A DNA stretch of 64,000 bases from Ignavibacteria bacterium (GTDB lineage: Bacteria; Bacteroidota; Ignavibacteria; Ignavibacteriales; SURF-24): contig JAAXKQ010000013.1 in NCBI GenBank assembly GCA_025612245.1, positions 1-64,000 of the forward strand, in the 5' to 3' direction. Below are positions 1-9,632 of this stretch, in pieces. The notes under the pieces were generated by a model, which was not told the DNA's origin, ran no database searches, and saw nothing but the letters and a program-made list of their open reading frames with translations. The position numbers and the translations under genes are program-made. Within the stretch, counting starts at the first letter, position 1. Every line of letters begins with the position of its first letter.

Positions 1-41
1 GGCTCTCCAACTCCGGCGTCCGCCCGTATCAAAATGAGAAA

Positions 42-72
42 CAAATATAGCCCTATCTTTTTAAAAAAGCAA
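42..72 (-). promoter_or_regulatory. Bacteroidota-type promoter firing off the left edge
   Basis: On the minus strand a perfect TAnnTTTG minus-7 element (TATATTTG, 49 to 42) follows a TTG at 72 to 70 with a 20-nt spacer, which fits the minus-33/minus-7 promoters known from Bacteroidota. Transcription would run left. Bases 1-30 just downstream are abruptly GC-rich and show no start codon, so the gene served lies outside the window or is an RNA gene. I could not fold the 30 bases into a tRNA. Confidence 0.4.
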
Positions 73-161
73 GCTTTGACTGAAGAATTTTTTCCGATTT
101 TCCCATTAAATAAAATATTCAGAAAATTAATGGGGTTTAAGGTAAAATTTAGTGCATAAAT

Positions 162-1700
162 TTAATTCTTCCACAGCTCTCTGTCAAGCGTCCTGTACTG
201 AATTGCCTCGCTGACGTGCTGCGGCTTGATGCATTCACTCGACTCCAGGTCTGCTATTGAGCGGCTTACCTTCAGTATCCTGTCGTATGCACGTGCTGAA
301 AGCCCAAGTTTACTCATTGCCATCCTTAATATGTCAGATCCGGCGCTGTCGAGCCTGCAGAACTGCCTTACCTCGCGGGAACCCATGTCGGCATTTGTAA
401 AGATATGTTTCATCTCGGAAAACCTTTTCATCTGTATCTCGCGAGCCAGTATTACCCTGGCTCTTATTGCCTCCGAAGCCTCGCCGCGCGAGTTGTCGGA
501 AAGCTCCTTGTACTTTACTGCCGGTACCTCAATATGTATGTCTATCCTGTCCAGCAACGGGCCGGATACCTTTGCCATATAGTGCTGTATCTGCGGGGGT
601 GCGCAGGTGCAGCGCCGCCCGGGGTCCGAATAATAGCCGCATGGGCATGGGTTCATTGCCGCGGCAAGCATAAAATTGGCCGGAAATTCAATGGACATCT
701 TGGACCGGCTTACCGTAACACGGCTATCCTCAAGCGGCTGCCTTAAGACCTCAAGCACATTTTTCTTAAATTCCGGCAGCTCGTCTAAAAACAGCACCCC
801 GTGATGCGCAAAGGATACCTCGCCTGGTCTGGGGAAACTACCGCCTCCTACCAATGCAGCATCTGAAACCGTGTGGTGGGGACTTCTAAAGGGGCGCACG
901 GTTACAAGGGCCTTGTCTTTCGGCAGTATGCCCGCCACGGAATGAATTTTCGTTGTTTCCAGGGCCTCCTCAAAACTCAAGGGAGGCAGTATGGTAGGGA
1001 TTCTTTTGGCCAGCATGGTCTTGCCCGAGCCCGGAGGTCCTATCATCAGTATATTGTGCCCCCCTGCGGCAGCCACCTCCAGGGCGCGCTTCACGTTCTC
1101 CTGCCCTTTTACGTCCGAAAAATCCACGTGGTACTGGTTTACCTGCGAAAATATAGCCTCCTTGTCCGCAACCACGGGTTCTTTTTCCATGCTGTCATTA
1201 AGGAGCCTTACAACCTCCTCCAGGTCTTCGACCGGGAAAACGTCTATGCCGTCCACAATGGAAGCCTCGCCTGCGCATTCGGAAGGAAGGAGTATCCTTT
1301 TAATCCCCTTTTTCTTTGCCTCGGCGGCAATGGGAAGTGCCCCTTTAATGGCCCTCAGGTGCCCGTCAAGGGCAAGCTCTCCTAAGAATACGGTATCCCG
1401 AAGCCACCGGTCTTTTATCATCTCGTTTGCCGAAAGAAGGCCTATTGCAATCGGCAGGTCGAATGAGCTTCCCTCCTTCTTTATGTCGGCAGGAGCAAGG
1501 TTGACCGTAATTTTCCTTGCCGGGAAATCGAACCCCGAGTTTTTAATTGCAGCAAGCACCCTTTCGCGGCTTTCCTTGACCGCGTTGTCTGGAAGGCCTA
1601 CGATGTTAAAGGCAGGAATTTTCTTTTCTATGTGGGTTTCCACTTCAACTAGGAAGGCATCAATTCCGAAGGTGGCACTGGAAAGTATTTTCGAGAGCAT
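162..1700 (-). CDS. comM: ComM/YifB family Mg-chelatase-like AAA ATPase
   Basis: The 512-residue protein has the standard ComM layout: an N-terminal Lon-protease-like S5 fold (about 1-170), an AAA Mg-chelatase domain with Walker A GPPGSGKT at 221-228 and Walker B VLFLDE at 302-307, a cysteine-rich NPCPCGYY segment near 350, and a C-terminal Mg_chelatase_C domain. In well-studied bacteria ComM is a hexameric helicase that promotes branch migration during natural transformation; it is not a true chelatase. Length matches the family (about 500-510). The ATG at 1700 has a GAGG ribosome site. It is transcribed alone from a TTGACA-type promoter just upstream. A ComEA-like gene elsewhere in the window fits a DNA-uptake role, but that link is inference. 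Confidence 0.93.
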   Translation of the reverse strand: MLSKILSSATFGIDAFLVEVETHIEKKIPAFNIVGLPDNAVKESRERVLAAIKNSGFDFPARKITVNLAPADIKKEGSSFDLPIAIGLLSANEMIKDRWLRDTVFLGELALDGHLRAIKGALPIAAEAKKKGIKRILLPSECAGEASIVDGIDVFPVEDLEEVVRLLNDSMEKEPVVADKEAIFSQVNQYHVDFSDVKGQENVKRALEVAAAGGHNILMIGPPGSGKTMLAKRIPTILPPLSFEEALETTKIHSVAGILPKDKALVTVRPFRSPHHTVSDAALVGGGSFPRPGEVSFAHHGVLFLDELPEFKKNVLEVLRQPLEDSRVTVSRSKMSIEFPANFMLAAAMNPCPCGYYSDPGRRCTCAPPQIQHYMAKVSGPLLDRIDIHIEVPAVKYKELSDNSRGEASEAIRARVILAREIQMKRFSEMKHIFTNADMGSREVRQFCRLDSAGSDILRMAMSKLGLSARAYDRILKVSRSIADLESSECIKPQHVSEAIQYRTLDRELWKN

Positions 1701-1734
1701 GACCTCTAACCCCTCAAATTTGAAGACATGCTTT

Positions 1735-1763
1735 TATTTAAAAATTTATTACCTTAATGTCAA
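1735..1763 (-). promoter_or_regulatory. Sigma-70-like promoter of comM
   Basis: On the minus strand TTGACA (1763 to 1758) and TAAATA (1740 to 1735) are separated by exactly 17 bp. The comM ATG lies about 35 nt downstream of the minus-10, leaving a short leader containing the GAGG ribosome site. Confidence 0.5.
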
Positions 1764-1845
1764 ACTTTTAATTCAGGCTACATCAAAACATGAGTAAAAA
1801 GGAATATCTCTTTCTGTGAAAAAAAGACGGATTTACTTAAAGCCT

Positions 1846-2454
1846 TCACGAAGAAAAATTTACAATTCTTTTTTCAAGCGGCAGGTAAAATGCGCTCTGG
1901 CCCGCAGAATAGCACACCCATCGCCTTAGTGCGAGGTGAGAGGTTGCATCCTTTAGATACCCCGTACAAACGTACCAGGCCAGCACAAGATTGACCTGTC
2001 CCTGGCGGTTGCGCAAGGGATATTTGGAGAGTTTCTTTCTGGAAATTTTCAGATGATAGATCCTGCTTAGCTTGTCCTTAAGTATGATAAGGCTGTCTAA
2101 AAAGTAGTTTTTAAGCACAGGCTCCGCACCACCGGATTGATAATTCAATGAATCCCCGTATAAAACAAATGCATCGAGATATATTACAGCTGCATTTACC
2201 TCGACATTGCCCTGCCCGTAATTGACTTCGGGCCACGCGTACAGGCTCTTATCGAAGTCCAGCTTCAGCTGGAACGTGTAGAACTGCAGGCTGTCGGGGC
2301 TGTTTGCCTCTATCTCCCATTTCCCCATGTAAAAAGCCTTGCCGTTTCCGGCCTGCGCAGTCAGGAGGTCTCTGAAAGCCAAAGGCCCGGAGTCCTTTTG
2401 GCAGCCCAGTATTAGCGCCAAAAGGACTAAAACAAAAAGTAATTTGCCATTCAT
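1846..2454 (-). CDS. Hypothetical outer-membrane-type lipoprotein
   Basis: The 202-residue product starts with a short basic end, a hydrophobic run and a lipobox ending LILGC at about residue 18, so it should be lipidated by the Lgt/LspA pathway. No recognised domain follows. The rest is a mixed alpha/beta sequence rich in aromatic residues, and the C-terminal half contains basic segments (KISRKKLSKYPLRNRQGQ). The start at 2454 gives the lipobox at the right distance. It is followed by comM on the same strand after a 145-bp gap that contains a comM promoter, so the two are probably separate units. Function unknown. Confidence 0.65.
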   Translation of the reverse strand: MNGKLLFVLVLLALILGCQKDSGPLAFRDLLTAQAGNGKAFYMGKWEIEANSPDSLQFYTFQLKLDFDKSLYAWPEVNYGQGNVEVNAAVIYLDAFVLYGDSLNYQSGGAEPVLKNYFLDSLIILKDKLSRIYHLKISRKKLSKYPLRNRQGQVNLVLAWYVCTGYLKDATSHLALRRWVCYSAGQSAFYLPLEKRIVNFSS

Positions 2455-2782
2455 GGTTTACACACACAACAGTCTGTTGCAGAATATTCATTTAATTAAA
2501 AAAATGAGGACACCCATGCCCGGGAATAAAAAAAAATGCCTCGGCGGATCAAAATCCCCTGGTTCTTACGGGCAAAAAGAGCATGTCACAAAAACTTTTT
2601 TCCTGTATACTGATATAATATGGTGACGGGGGCCGGATTCGGAAAAATTCCATAAAAATTATTAAAAATTCTGAGCTATTTAGCTTTTTCAGGCAGCTAA
2701 ACTAAAATTGCTTCTTAGGATCAAAAGACGTAATTTGAGTATATTTTTAAAGATTCTTAATCCATAAACAGGAGTAAATCTG
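2455..2782. other. Gene-free stretch between divergent lipoprotein and rocA genes
   Basis: These 328 bases separate divergent genes and must hold both promoters. The half near rocA is AT-rich. A TAATTTGAGTATA string at about 2731-2743 resembles TTTGAGTAT-like strings near 45690, but it is one base short of the TAnnTTTG consensus. No convincing ORF or hairpin was seen. Confidence 0.4.
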
Positions 2783-4330
2783 ATGAAAGTTAAACCATTC
2801 AAAAATGAACCTATTCAGAACTTTAACGACAAAAAGATCCACGCCAAACAGGCGGAGGCTCTTGAGGCCGTTTGCAAAAAATTAGGCAAAACCTATGAAA
2901 TAATGATTGGGGGAAAGAAGGTTAAAACTGACAGTAAGCTCAATTCCTATAACCCCTCAAACAAAACCGAGGTGGTCGCTTCGTTCTATAAAGGGACAAA
3001 GGAACTTGCCGACAGGGCGATCAGGGAAGCTGCAAAGAAATTCGCACAGTGGAAGCTTGTGCCTGCCGTGGAAAGGGCAGCCATTCTCTTCAGGGCGGCT
3101 GAAATTGCCCGCAGGAGAAGGTTCGAAATTAACGCCTGGATGATCTACGAAGCCGGGAAGAATTTTGTTGAGGCTGATGCAGATACAGCAGAGGCAATTG
3201 ACTTCATGGAATTTTACGCCCGCGAAATGCTCCGCTATGCCGATAAGCAGCCGATTACTCCTGTTAAGGGTGAAGAAAATGAACTGGTTTACATACCGCT
3301 TGGCGTAGGCGTCGTGGTTCCGCCATGGAACTTCCCCTTTGCAATCCTGGTCGGAATGTCTTCTGCTGCAATTGTTACCGGAAACACGGTTGTCCTTAAG
3401 CCCTCGAGCGATACACCCATGATGGGAAGGCTTTATTATGAAATCATGCAGGAAGCAGGCCTCCCGGCCGGTGTGCTTAATTTTATGCCCGGCTCAGGAA
3501 ATGAAGTAGGCGATACACTGGTCTCACACCCGTTGACACGCTTTGTATCCTTTACAGGCTCTATGGAAGTAGGAATCCATATCAATAAACTTGCTGCCGA
3601 GGTGCAGCCAGGACAGAAATGGCTAAAGAGAGTTGTTGCCGAAATGGGAGGCAAAGACAGCATTATTGTCGACAGTGAAACCAACGTGGATGAAGCTGTA
3701 AAAGGCGTTGTTACTTCGGCCTTCGGCTTCCAGGGGCAGAAGTGTTCAGCCTGCTCAAGAGCAATCGTCGATGCCAAGGTATATAATGAATTTGTAAAAA
3801 AGCTGAAAGACATGGTCTCTAAGCTTGAGGTTGGCTCTGCAACGGATAACGTTGCCATTGGCCCTGTAATCAACGACTCGGCCAGAAAGAACATACTTTC
3901 CTACATCGAGAAGGGCAAGAAGGAAAGCAGGCTTCTTGTTGGCGGAGAGGCCGCCGATGGAGAAGGATTCTTCATCAAGCCGACAGTTTTTGTGGACGTA
4001 AAACCCGAGGCAAAGATTTCTCAGGAAGAAATTTTTGGGCCGGTTCTGGCGGTAATTAAAGCCAGGAATTTCGACAACGCCCTTGAAATTGCAAACAACA
4101 CTCAGTACGGCCTTACAGGTGCGGTTTTTACGGATAACCGCGAAAAGCTTGAAAAGGCAAAAGAACACTTCTTTGTAGGCAACCTGTATTTTAACAGGAA
4201 ATGCACTGGCGCACTCGTAGGCGGACATCCTTTCGGCGGCTTTAACATGTCGGGTACCGACTCCAAGGCAGGCGGAAGGGATTATTTGCTCCTCTTCATG
4301 CAGGCCAAGGCAATTAGTGAAAAAGTTTAG
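2783..4330 (+). CDS. rocA: L-glutamate gamma-semialdehyde (1-pyrroline-5-carboxylate) dehydrogenase
   Basis: This 515-residue aldehyde dehydrogenase oxidises glutamate semialdehyde to glutamate with NAD, the second step of proline degradation. The length and N-terminal extension fit the RocA/PutA-type P5C dehydrogenase branch. Visible family marks are VVPPWNFPF at 178-186, the general base region VAEMGGKD with Glu287, and the catalytic cysteine in GQKCSACSR at Cys321. The ATG at 2783 has an AGGAG site 9 nt upstream. No proline dehydrogenase gene is adjacent; the flanking genes are sucC and a divergent lipoprotein. The next gene, sucC, is separated by a strong inverted repeat, so rocA is probably transcribed alone. 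Confidence 0.9.
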   Translation: MKVKPFKNEPIQNFNDKKIHAKQAEALEAVCKKLGKTYEIMIGGKKVKTDSKLNSYNPSNKTEVVASFYKGTKELADRAIREAAKKFAQWKLVPAVERAAILFRAAEIARRRRFEINAWMIYEAGKNFVEADADTAEAIDFMEFYAREMLRYADKQPITPVKGEENELVYIPLGVGVVVPPWNFPFAILVGMSSAAIVTGNTVVLKPSSDTPMMGRLYYEIMQEAGLPAGVLNFMPGSGNEVGDTLVSHPLTRFVSFTGSMEVGIHINKLAAEVQPGQKWLKRVVAEMGGKDSIIVDSETNVDEAVKGVVTSAFGFQGQKCSACSRAIVDAKVYNEFVKKLKDMVSKLEVGSATDNVAIGPVINDSARKNILSYIEKGKKESRLLVGGEAADGEGFFIKPTVFVDVKPEAKISQEEIFGPVLAVIKARNFDNALEIANNTQYGLTGAVFTDNREKLEKAKEHFFVGNLYFNRKCTGALVGGHPFGGFNMSGTDSKAGGRDYLLLFMQAKAISEKV

Positions 4331-4374
4331 TTATTTTTAACTAGTATTCTTATTTTTGAAATAATGGACTATTT

Positions 4375-4413
4375 GGCGGCTATCACCTGAAAAAGCTTTC
4401 TTTGATAGCCGCC
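4375..4413. terminator. Strong 11-bp inverted repeat between rocA and sucC
   Basis: GGCGGCTATCA (4375-4385) pairs perfectly with TGATAGCCGCC (4403-4413) around a 17-nt loop that contains its own AAAGCTTT palindrome. No U-tract follows on either strand, so it may be a factor-dependent terminator, an RNA-stability stem or an attenuator for sucC, whose start is 35 nt downstream. Confidence 0.5.
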
Positions 4414-4448
4414 TCATAATGACTTCTCATTCAACAGAGGGATATCAG

Positions 4449-5609
4449 ATGAAAATTCATGAGTATCAGGCGAAAGAAATATTTCGCAGGTTCAATGTAC
4501 CCGTTCCAAAAGGAAAAGTGGCTTTCTCAGTGGAAGAAGCCGTAGAGGCAGCCGCGGAAATCGGCGGAAATATCTGGGTCGTTAAGGCACAGATACATGC
4601 CGGCGGAAGAGGTAAAGGCGGCGGGGTTAAGCTGGCAAAAAGCCCCGATGAAGTCAGGCAGCTTGCCGGAGAGATCCTTGGAATGACACTCGTAACGCAT
4701 CAGACAGGCCCCGAGGGCAAGCTCGTAAAACGCCTTCTGATAGAACAGGGCGTTAATATCGAAAAAGAGCTTTATGTTGGCATTACACTCGACCGCGCTA
4801 AATCTAAAATCACTTTCATGGCTTCCACAGAAGGCGGTGTTGAAATTGAAAAAGTTGCAGCCGAGAGCCCGGAGAAAATCCTTAAGGAAACGGTTGACCC
4901 TGAAGTCGGACTGCAGCCCTACCAGGCAAGAAAACTGGCCTTCGGTCTCGGGCTTTCAGGCCAGCAGTATAAAAATGCCGTCAACTTCCTCCTCTCCCTT
5001 TACAAGGCCTACCAGGCAACTGATGCTTCACTGGCAGAGATCAACCCCCTGGTCGTGACAAAAGAAGGTGAGGTTATTGCACTCGATGCAAAGATGAATT
5101 TTGACGACAATGCGCTCTACCGCCACCCTGAAATCCTGGAATACAGGGACCTCGACGAAGAAGCCCCGCTTGAAATTGAGGCTTCAAAGTTCAATCTTAA
5201 CTACATTAAGCTAGACGGCAACGTCGGCTGCATGGTTAACGGGGCGGGACTGGCAATGGCTACGATGGACATAATTAAGCTAGCTGGCGGTGAACCGGCT
5301 AACTTTCTGGACGTCGGCGGAACGGCTAACAAGGAAACTGTCGCCAACGGCTTTAAGATAATTCTCTCGGACCCCAACGTCAGGGCTATTCTGATTAACA
5401 TCTTTGGCGGAATCGTCAGGTGCGACCGCGTAGCTCAGGGCGTAATTGACGCCGTAAATGAAATTAAGGTGGAAATTCCCGTTGTCGTACGCCTGGAAGG
5501 CACAAACGCTAAGGAAGCCGGAGATCTGTTAAAGAATTCGGGGCTGAACTTCGAAGTGGCAAAAAGCCTCAGTGAAGCTGCCGAAAAGGTAACCGCAGTG
5601 CTGCGCTGA
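4449..5609 (+). CDS. sucC: Succinate-CoA ligase (ADP-forming) beta subunit
   Basis: The protein carries the canonical SucC start [12 protein letters not shown], an ATP-grasp fold in the N-terminal half and the C-terminal ligase-CoA domain with the [14 protein letters not shown] segment. It forms the nucleotide-binding subunit of the TCA-cycle enzyme interconverting succinyl-CoA and succinate. I set the start at 4449, where AGAGGG sits 7 nt upstream and the product is 386 residues, close to the 388 of E. coli; an in-frame ATG at 4419 would add a non-family extension that overlaps no signal. Unusually, sucD is not next to it. A terminator follows directly. Confidence 0.93.
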   Translation: MKIHEYQAKEIFRRFNVPVPKGKVAFSVEEAVEAAAEIGGNIWVVKAQIHAGGRGKGGGVKLAKSPDEVRQLAGEILGMTLVTHQTGPEGKLVKRLLIEQGVNIEKELYVGITLDRAKSKITFMASTEGGVEIEKVAAESPEKILKETVDPEVGLQPYQARKLAFGLGLSGQQYKNAVNFLLSLYKAYQATDASLAEINPLVVTKEGEVIALDAKMNFDDNALYRHPEILEYRDLDEEAPLEIEASKFNLNYIKLDGNVGCMVNGAGLAMATMDIIKLAGGEPANFLDVGGTANKETVANGFKIILSDPNVRAILINIFGGIVRCDRVAQGVIDAVNEIKVEIPVVVRLEGTNAKEAGDLLKNSGLNFEVAKSLSEAAEKVTAVLR

Positions 5610-5685
5610 ATTCCACGCTGAACAGGCGAAAAACCGGCTCAAAACGCAGAATTATTCAACTTTAATAATTTCAAAAACTTTACAG

Positions 5686-5712
5686 AAGGCGGAACTATCC
5701 GCCTTTCTTTTT
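5686..5712 (+). terminator. Rho-independent terminator after sucC
   Basis: AAGGCGGA and TCCGCCTT form an 8-bp perfect stem around an ACTA loop (5686-5705), followed by TCTTTTT. Confidence 0.85.
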
Positions 5713-5767
5713 GATTTATCATATTGTATTGCTGCTTATTTAATTGCCCGTATGACTGAAAGTTATC

Positions 5768-5797
5768 TTGCAGTTTTCATAAGCATTATGTTATATT
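5768..5797 (+). promoter_or_regulatory. Possible sigma-70-like promoter of the TPR gene
   Basis: TTGCAG (5768-5773) and TTATAT (5791-5796) are 17 bp apart, just after the sucC terminator and about 60 nt before the TPR protein start. No experimental support is implied. Confidence 0.35.
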
Positions 5798-5857
5798 TCA
5801 ACTTGATTTTGAGCAGAGAGAATAATAGATTTTCACCTAAGGTAAACTGGAGTTAGA

Positions 5858-7279
5858 ATGAATTATTCCGATGATAAATTCGGAAACAGTGGCGATGAAT
5901 ATTTCTTTGATGAAAACGAGCTGAAGGAAAAGATTGAAAAATACAGGGACCTTATAGCTGAAGGGGCCATTTTCATTTACATGGAATCAATTGAAGAGCT
6001 CATTGAGGCATGCCTTGACTATGATTATACCGAAGACGGGCTTTATTTTACGAACGCTCTGCTGGAAATTGCTCCTTATAATTCAGAACTGTGGCAATTT
6101 AAGGGAATTTTCCTGAATAATTCCTTTGAATTTGAAGAAGCTTATAACTGCTTCAATAGAGCATTGTCCATGAATCCGAATGATGCTGAAACACTCATTA
6201 ATAAAGCCCTCTCCGAGGATAACCTCGGCCTTGCTGAGGATGCCATGGAGTCGCTCCTGGCAGCCTTAAGGCTCGAACCTGAAAACGAGGAAGCTCATTT
6301 CAGCCTGGGCGTCATATATGAAAGAGACGAAAAATTCGACCTTGCAATTGAATGCTTTAAGAAAGCCGTACAGATAGATCCCGAATACAGCGAGGCATAT
6401 TATGAACTTGGCTACTGCTATGAGGACACAGAAGAATACGATAAATCTCTTGAAGCTTATAATAAATTCCTGGATCTTGAACCCTACAGCATAACCGGGT
6501 GGTATAACCGCGGGATCATCCACATTCGCATGAATAACTACAAGGAAGCCGTAGATGACTTCGACCTTGCTCTTGCGCTAAAGGAAGATTTCTGCAATGC
6601 ATGGTTCAATAAGGGAATCGCCCTGGCCAACCTGGGAAAGCTGACCGAGGCCCTTGAAGCCTTCCAGAAGGCTTCGGAACTCGACAAGACAGACGAGGCA
6701 ATTTTCTTTAATATCGGACAGATCCACGAGGAATTGGACGACCTGGAAAACGCCGTTAAAAATTACACTGAAGCCATAAGGTGTAAGAATGACTATTTTG
6801 AGGCTTATCTCTCCCGCGGCTACTGCTACAGCAGCATGGAAAGGCTTCACATGGCGCTTAAGGATTTTGAAGTGGCCATCAAGCTAAACGACAGCTCACC
6901 GGATGCATGGATTGCAAAAGGCGACCTGGACCTTTCTTTAGGAAAGCTGGACGAGGCGGCCGAAAGCTATAAAAACGCCCTTTCAACCGACCCGGGCAAT
7001 TACCAGATATGGTACAAACTGGCCGAAATTGACCTGGAACTTGGCAACTGGACCGAAGGCATGTCGGCATACAACGAATGCATCAGGCTTAATCCTTCTG
7101 ATGCAAATTCATATTACGGCAAGGCAAAGGTTAATTTTATACTGAGCAAGACCCAGGAGGCTATTGAATGCCTTAAGAATGCATTCAGGCTGGATCCTTC
7201 CATTAAAAAGGAATTCGCAAAGGAATACCCTGAAATAAAGGCTTCCAAGCTGTTTAGAAAGTTACTCGACGAAAACTAA
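5858..7279 (+). CDS. Tetratricopeptide-repeat protein
   Basis: The 473-residue product is made almost wholly of about eleven consecutive 34-residue TPR units from roughly residue 75 to 450. Repeated signs are AWFNKGIALANLGKLTEALEAFQKA-like helices with conserved G/Y, A and P positions (for example LDPEN, IDPEYSEAYYELG). The first 70 residues are acidic and lack a signal peptide, so a cytoplasmic scaffold or protein-interaction role is likely. Partners cannot be read from the sequence. The ATG at 5858 has a GGAG site. It lies 21 nt before aroE and the two may be co-transcribed, but the pairing gives no functional clue. Confidence 0.85.
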   Translation: MNYSDDKFGNSGDEYFFDENELKEKIEKYRDLIAEGAIFIYMESIEELIEACLDYDYTEDGLYFTNALLEIAPYNSELWQFKGIFLNNSFEFEEAYNCFNRALSMNPNDAETLINKALSEDNLGLAEDAMESLLAALRLEPENEEAHFSLGVIYERDEKFDLAIECFKKAVQIDPEYSEAYYELGYCYEDTEEYDKSLEAYNKFLDLEPYSITGWYNRGIIHIRMNNYKEAVDDFDLALALKEDFCNAWFNKGIALANLGKLTEALEAFQKASELDKTDEAIFFNIGQIHEELDDLENAVKNYTEAIRCKNDYFEAYLSRGYCYSSMERLHMALKDFEVAIKLNDSSPDAWIAKGDLDLSLGKLDEAAESYKNALSTDPGNYQIWYKLAEIDLELGNWTEGMSAYNECIRLNPSDANSYYGKAKVNFILSKTQEAIECLKNAFRLDPSIKKEFAKEYPEIKASKLFRKLLDEN

Positions 7280-7300
7280 TTTATCCATAAAATACACTTT

Positions 7301-8182
7301 ATGACATCATACAACAAATTTAATCTGGATACACAGATTATTGGCATCATCGGGCACCCGATCAAACATACTTATTCCCCGCTGATGCACAATATATCTT
7401 TTGAACTGAAAAACCTGAATTACATCTACCTGCCTTTTGACGTCCCTTTCAATACGCTTAAGGCTGCAATTAACGGAATGGTAGCCCTTGGCATCAAGGG
7501 CTTTAATATTACACTGCCCCACAAGGAAAACATTCTTCAGTACCTGAAGAATGTTTCCGAAGAAGCAAGCGTTATAGGAGCCGTTAATACAATTGTAAAC
7601 GACAACGGCTCGCTTAATGGCTATAACACAGACGTTTACGGCATCACAGAATCGCTCATGCCGTATAAAGATGAACTCATGGGATCCGAAATGACCGTAA
7701 TCGGAGCCGGCGGCGCTGCAAGAAGCGCAATTTACGCTTTGATCAGAAATTTCAGGCCTAAGAACATTAACATTGTCAACAGAACGGAGCAGAAGGCGGA
7801 ATCGCTGAAGGAATACTTCTATTCCAAGATGCATTTTGGCAATATCTGTTCTTATGAGCTCGTGCCTTTTGACCTCGTGGAGGTGTTCAGAAATTCAAAG
7901 CTGATCATAAACGCCACCTCGCTCGGCATGATCCCGAATGTGGATGACGCAATTACAACAATTCCGCAGTCTTTTACAAAAGGACAGATTGTTTTTGATT
8001 TTGTCTATAATCCGCTCCAGACAAAACTGTTGAGGATTGCAGAAATCGAGGGGGCTACGGTAATTGACGGGCTGAAGATGCTGGTCTACCAGGGGGCTAA
8101 ATCCTTCGAACTGTGGACGGGAGAACAGATGCCCGTGGACCATATACTGAAAGCCTTAAAGCTCTATATCTCCACGAACTAG
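7301..8182 (+). CDS. aroE: Shikimate dehydrogenase
   Basis: AroE reduces 3-dehydroshikimate to shikimate with NADPH in the chorismate pathway. The 293-residue sequence shows the substrate-binding GHPIKHTYSPLMHN motif near residue 17, the catalytic lysine region NITLPHKE near residue 70, the GAGGAARSA dinucleotide loop near residue 132 and NATSLGM near residue 205. Chorismate made by this route feeds MenF/MenD encoded later in the window. No clear Shine-Dalgarno site precedes the ATG at 7301, which lies 21 nt after the TPR gene, consistent with translation within an operon. Confidence 0.93.
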   Translation: MTSYNKFNLDTQIIGIIGHPIKHTYSPLMHNISFELKNLNYIYLPFDVPFNTLKAAINGMVALGIKGFNITLPHKENILQYLKNVSEEASVIGAVNTIVNDNGSLNGYNTDVYGITESLMPYKDELMGSEMTVIGAGGAARSAIYALIRNFRPKNINIVNRTEQKAESLKEYFYSKMHFGNICSYELVPFDLVEVFRNSKLIINATSLGMIPNVDDAITTIPQSFTKGQIVFDFVYNPLQTKLLRIAEIEGATVIDGLKMLVYQGAKSFELWTGEQMPVDHILKALKLYISTN

Positions 8183-8194
8183 TATTTTAACCTC

Positions 8195-8228
8195 AAAAAA
8201 AGCGGATCACTTCTGATCCGCTTTTTTT
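8195..8228. terminator. Bidirectional terminator between aroE and aspC
   Basis: AAAAAAAGCGGATCA (8195-8209) pairs over 15 bp with TGATCCGCTTTTTTT (8214-8228) around a CTTC loop. The A-tract/T-tract flanks let it terminate both convergent genes. Confidence 0.92.
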
Positions 8229-8239
8229 TATGCCTTACA

Positions 8240-9430
8240 CTATTTTAATTTCCCGAGGGCCGAAATAATCCTTTCTACCCCTTTTACAATGTTTTCCATG
8301 GAAGTTGAATATGAAATTCTTATGTAATTATCCTCTCCAAAGGCAATCCCCGGCACAACAGCCACCTTTGCCTCTTCAAGAATAAACAAAGCCATCTCAC
8401 TTGAATTTGTAATCTGCCTGCCGTTAAACGCTTTGCCGTAGAAACCTGACAGGTCCGGGAATATATAAAAAGCGCCGGAAGGCCTTGTAGCCTTAATGCC
8501 GGGAACAGAAGTAAGCTTCTTGTAAATATAATCCCTTCTTTTTTTGAACTCCGAAGTCATTACACTGATCTCATCCTGAGGGCCGCTTAGGGCTGCAATA
8601 CCGGCATACTGTGAGACCGAAGAAGCCCCGGAAGTACTGTGGCTCTGTAGCTTTGAGGCCCCTGCAATTACCTCCCTCCTGCCTGCAACGTAGCCTATCC
8701 TCCAGCCTGTCATTGCATAGGATTTGGAAAGCCCGTTTACAACGGCTGTAAGCTCCTTTAACTTCGGGCTCACGGCAGCCATGCTGGTAAAAGGGATGTC
8801 GTCGTAGATGAGCTTTTCATAAACCTCGTCCGAAATGACGCATATATTTTTCTCTTCAATTACTTCTGCCAGGCCTTTAAGCTCGCTTTCCGTATAAACA
8901 AGTCCCGTAGGGTTTGAAGGAGAACAAAGTATGAGTGCTTTTGTTTTTTCATTTATCGCACTTTTAAGAGTTCCGGGCAAGAGCTTAAAGCCATCTTCGG
9001 GCCTGGTTTTAAGTATAACCGGCTTTCCTCCGGCAATCTTAACCATTTCCGGGTAGGACACGTAGTATGGGGCTGGAATCAGCACCTCATCGCCGTTATC
9101 AACGAGCGCCATGACGGCATTAAAAAGAGCCTGCTTTGCGCCGTTTGAGACCAGTATATCCTTGGGGTCGTAATCCAGGTTATTCTCGCGCTTTAGCTTT
9201 TCTGCAATTGCAATACGGAGTTCAACCATCCCCTCGTTAACGGTATATTTCGTAAAGTTATTATTTATGCCAATTTTCGCGGCCTCTTTTATGTGCTCGG
9301 GAGTAGGAAAGTCGGGCTCACCAACGCTGAAATCCACTAGGTCCACGCCTTCGGCTTTCATGATAATAGCCTTGGCTGCAACTCTCATGGTTGGCGAGGC
9401 GGCAATATTTTTTACTCGTTCTGAAATCAA
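8240..9430 (-). CDS. aspC: Aspartate aminotransferase family enzyme (class I PLP)
   Basis: The 396-residue protein is a fold-type I aminotransferase of the subgroup that includes thermophile and Rhizobium aspartate aminotransferases. Marks are the PLP-phosphate loop SNGAKQA at 95-101, SNPTG at 172-176, DEVY at 201-204, the Schiff-base Lys236 in GLSKSYAMTGWRIGY and the C-terminal arginine in IRISYS. It should exchange amino groups between aspartate, 2-oxoglutarate and perhaps other substrates. The start is TTG at 9430 with a GGACAG ribosome site; no ATG is available nearby. A paralogue coupled to pckA lies 1.9 kb upstream. Exact substrate preference is not determined by sequence. Confidence 0.85.
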   Translation of the reverse strand: MISERVKNIAASPTMRVAAKAIIMKAEGVDLVDFSVGEPDFPTPEHIKEAAKIGINNNFTKYTVNEGMVELRIAIAEKLKRENNLDYDPKDILVSNGAKQALFNAVMALVDNGDEVLIPAPYYVSYPEMVKIAGGKPVILKTRPEDGFKLLPGTLKSAINEKTKALILCSPSNPTGLVYTESELKGLAEVIEEKNICVISDEVYEKLIYDDIPFTSMAAVSPKLKELTAVVNGLSKSYAMTGWRIGYVAGRREVIAGASKLQSHSTSGASSVSQYAGIAALSGPQDEISVMTSEFKKRRDYIYKKLTSVPGIKATRPSGAFYIFPDLSGFYGKAFNGRQITNSSEMALFILEEAKVAVVPGIAFGEDNYIRISYSTSMENIVKGVERIISALGKLK

Positions 9431-9442
9431 TATGATCTGTCC

Positions 9443-9470
9443 TTTATATCTTCAATTCTTTATTTCTCAA
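9443..9470 (-). promoter_or_regulatory. Possible promoter of aspC
   Basis: On the minus strand TTGAGA (9470 to 9465) and TATAAA (9448 to 9443) are 16 bp apart, 13 nt ahead of the TTG start codon. A leader this short would just include the GGACAG ribosome site. Confidence 0.4.
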
Positions 9471-9553
9471 TTTGAACCTGAAAGGTATTTAAATTCCTGT
9501 AATTGTTCAATTCTTTTAATTCCTCTTCGGAAATTATGTCCTCATTTCTGCCT

Positions 9554-9601
9554 AAAAAACAAAATCCCCCTACTTCCCGTCCATGCAGGAAGTAGGGGGA
9601 T
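9554..9601 (-). terminator. Rho-independent terminator after pckA
   Basis: A 14-bp perfect stem, ATCCCCCTACTTCC (9564-9577) with GGAAGTAGGGGGAT (9588-9601), has a 10-nt loop. Read on the minus strand it is followed by TTTTGTTTTTT. Confidence 0.88.
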
Positions 9602-9632
9602 AAAAATACTCCCCCGGGAATGGAAATTTTTT

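Noticed and set aside
1-30. Possible tRNA fragment at the left edge
   Set aside because: GC-rich and next to a promoter, but no acceptor or arm pattern fitted on either strand.
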